Shown: positions 63,568 through 64,000 of the stretch, one piece after another | Position numbering within the stretch: the first letter of the stretch is position 1 | How the letters are laid out: each line of letters starts with the position of its first letter | Notes under the pieces: model-generated | The model's database searches: none | What the model was told of the DNA's origin: nothing | Seen by the model: the letters and a program-made list of their open reading frames with translations, nothing else | Position numbers and translations under genes: made by a program | Assembly (NCBI GenBank): GCA_021498095.1 | Contig: JAIZWK010000001.1 | Location: forward strand, 864,448-928,447 | Length of the DNA: 64,000 nt | Direction of reading: 5' to 3' | From: Candidatus Harpocratesius repetitus | GTDB taxonomy: Archaea > Asgardarchaeota > Lokiarchaeia > Sigyniarchaeales > Promethearchaeaceae

Positions 63568-64000
63568 ATGGCTCAAGTATTTAGGGCAGCACACATGGTG
63601 CGAGATTTAGAACCTGAAGATATTCGTGTGTTGACTGGAATCGAGTTGGGCATGCGCCGTTTTGAATTTGTCCCTATGGATCAAATAAGTTATTATTCTC
63701 GTATTCTAAAATCAGAAACTGAATATCGACTTAATAAACTTCATAAACTGGGTATTCTTCAGCGTAATTCCCAGTTGGGTTATGTGGGGTATCAACTTAT
63801 TTCAGAATCATATGATATCTTAGCCCTCAATACTTTAACTCAACAGGAGATTATTATTGCTGTTGGTGATTTAATTGGGCGTGGAAAGGAATCAGATGTA
63901 TATATTGCAAAATTACCAAATGGAAAGGAATGTGCTTTAAAAATTCACCGAATTGGCCAAACTAGTTTTCGTCAAATCCGAAAATTGAGAAATTACATAA
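63568..64000 (+). CDS. rio2: RIO2 protein kinase, 3' end outside window
   Basis: The first 144 residues are present and run off the right edge. The N-terminal Rio2 winged helix (EDIRVLTGIELGMRRFEFVP, SETEYRLNKLHKLGILQR) and the start of the kinase domain with its P-loop (GRGKESDVYIAKL) and the ATP-binding Lys (CALKIHRIG, then FRQIRKLRNYI) are clear. Rio2 acts as an ATPase in late small-subunit ribosome maturation in archaea and eukaryotes. Confidence 0.94.
   Translation, partial: MAQVFRAAHMVRDLEPEDIRVLTGIELGMRRFEFVPMDQISYYSRILKSETEYRLNKLHKLGILQRNSQLGYVGYQLISESYDILALNTLTQQEIIIAVGDLIGRGKESDVYIAKLPNGKECALKIHRIGQTSFRQIRKLRNYI

Overview
The window looks like chromosomal DNA of an Asgard archaeon (Promethearchaeota, Lokiarchaeia-like; the lineage is inferred, not proven). 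The information-processing genes are archaeal: both subunits of DNA polymerase D, Orc1/Cdc6, TFE-alpha, uL2, archaeal-type S-adenosylmethionine synthetase, RtcB with archease, Rio2, and tRNA genes with bulge-helix-bulge introns. They sit beside eukaryote-like genes typical of Asgards: two Ras/Rab-family GTPases, a PP1-like phosphatase fold, a ubiquitin-like protein ending in Gly-Gly and a cyclophilin. The DNA is very AT-rich except for one island at about 42.05-45.0 kb.

Left part (1-15.2 kb): a 3637+ residue iterative polyketide/PUFA-synthase-like megasynthase runs in from the left edge. Its domains are NPD(partial)-NPD-KS-AT-KS-ACPx5-KR-DH-PPTase. It is translationally coupled to an alpha/beta hydrolase. 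Convergent to these lie an isopropylmalate/isocitrate dehydrogenase-family gene and the biotin carrier and biotin carboxylase subunits of an acyl-CoA carboxylase, which could supply malonyl-CoA. All five ACP copies have Thr where Ser normally carries phosphopantetheine.

15.3-30 kb: two XRE-type regulators, one fused to a membrane PH-like domain, face a tRNA-methyltransferase-like gene across two identical 15-bp palindromes. Then come a PP1-like protein with lost metal ligands, a histidine kinase, tRNA-Lys, uL2, S-adenosylmethionine synthetase, a membrane protein with a lysine-rich tail, a Bat-type HTH regulator, a CopD-like protein, archease and a conserved protein of unknown function.

30.4-41.4 kb: tRNA-Ser(UGA) with a D-loop intron, divergent PolD subunits, a DUF2240-like gene, Orc1/Cdc6, and a tandem pair of double-SIS proteins.

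41.4-45 kb: an accessory island of higher GC with gene remnants, a phased GGTCGAA repeat, an orphan protein with an internal repeat, and a long reading frame interrupted by one TAA.

45-64 kb: a GTPase with an N-terminal GcvH-like domain, RtcB, an M18 aminopeptidase, tRNA-Thr(CGU) with a canonical intron, an ArsR-like regulator, a YihQ-like GH31 enzyme, a PAS/GAF sensor, a TrmJ-like methyltransferase, small membrane proteins, a second GTPase, a receiver-like protein, a coiled-coil protein behind two palindromes, a degenerate metallo-beta-lactamase-fold protein, a winged-helix regulator, TFE-alpha (apparently starting at AUU), the ubiquitin-like protein, a cyclophilin and the 5' part of Rio2.
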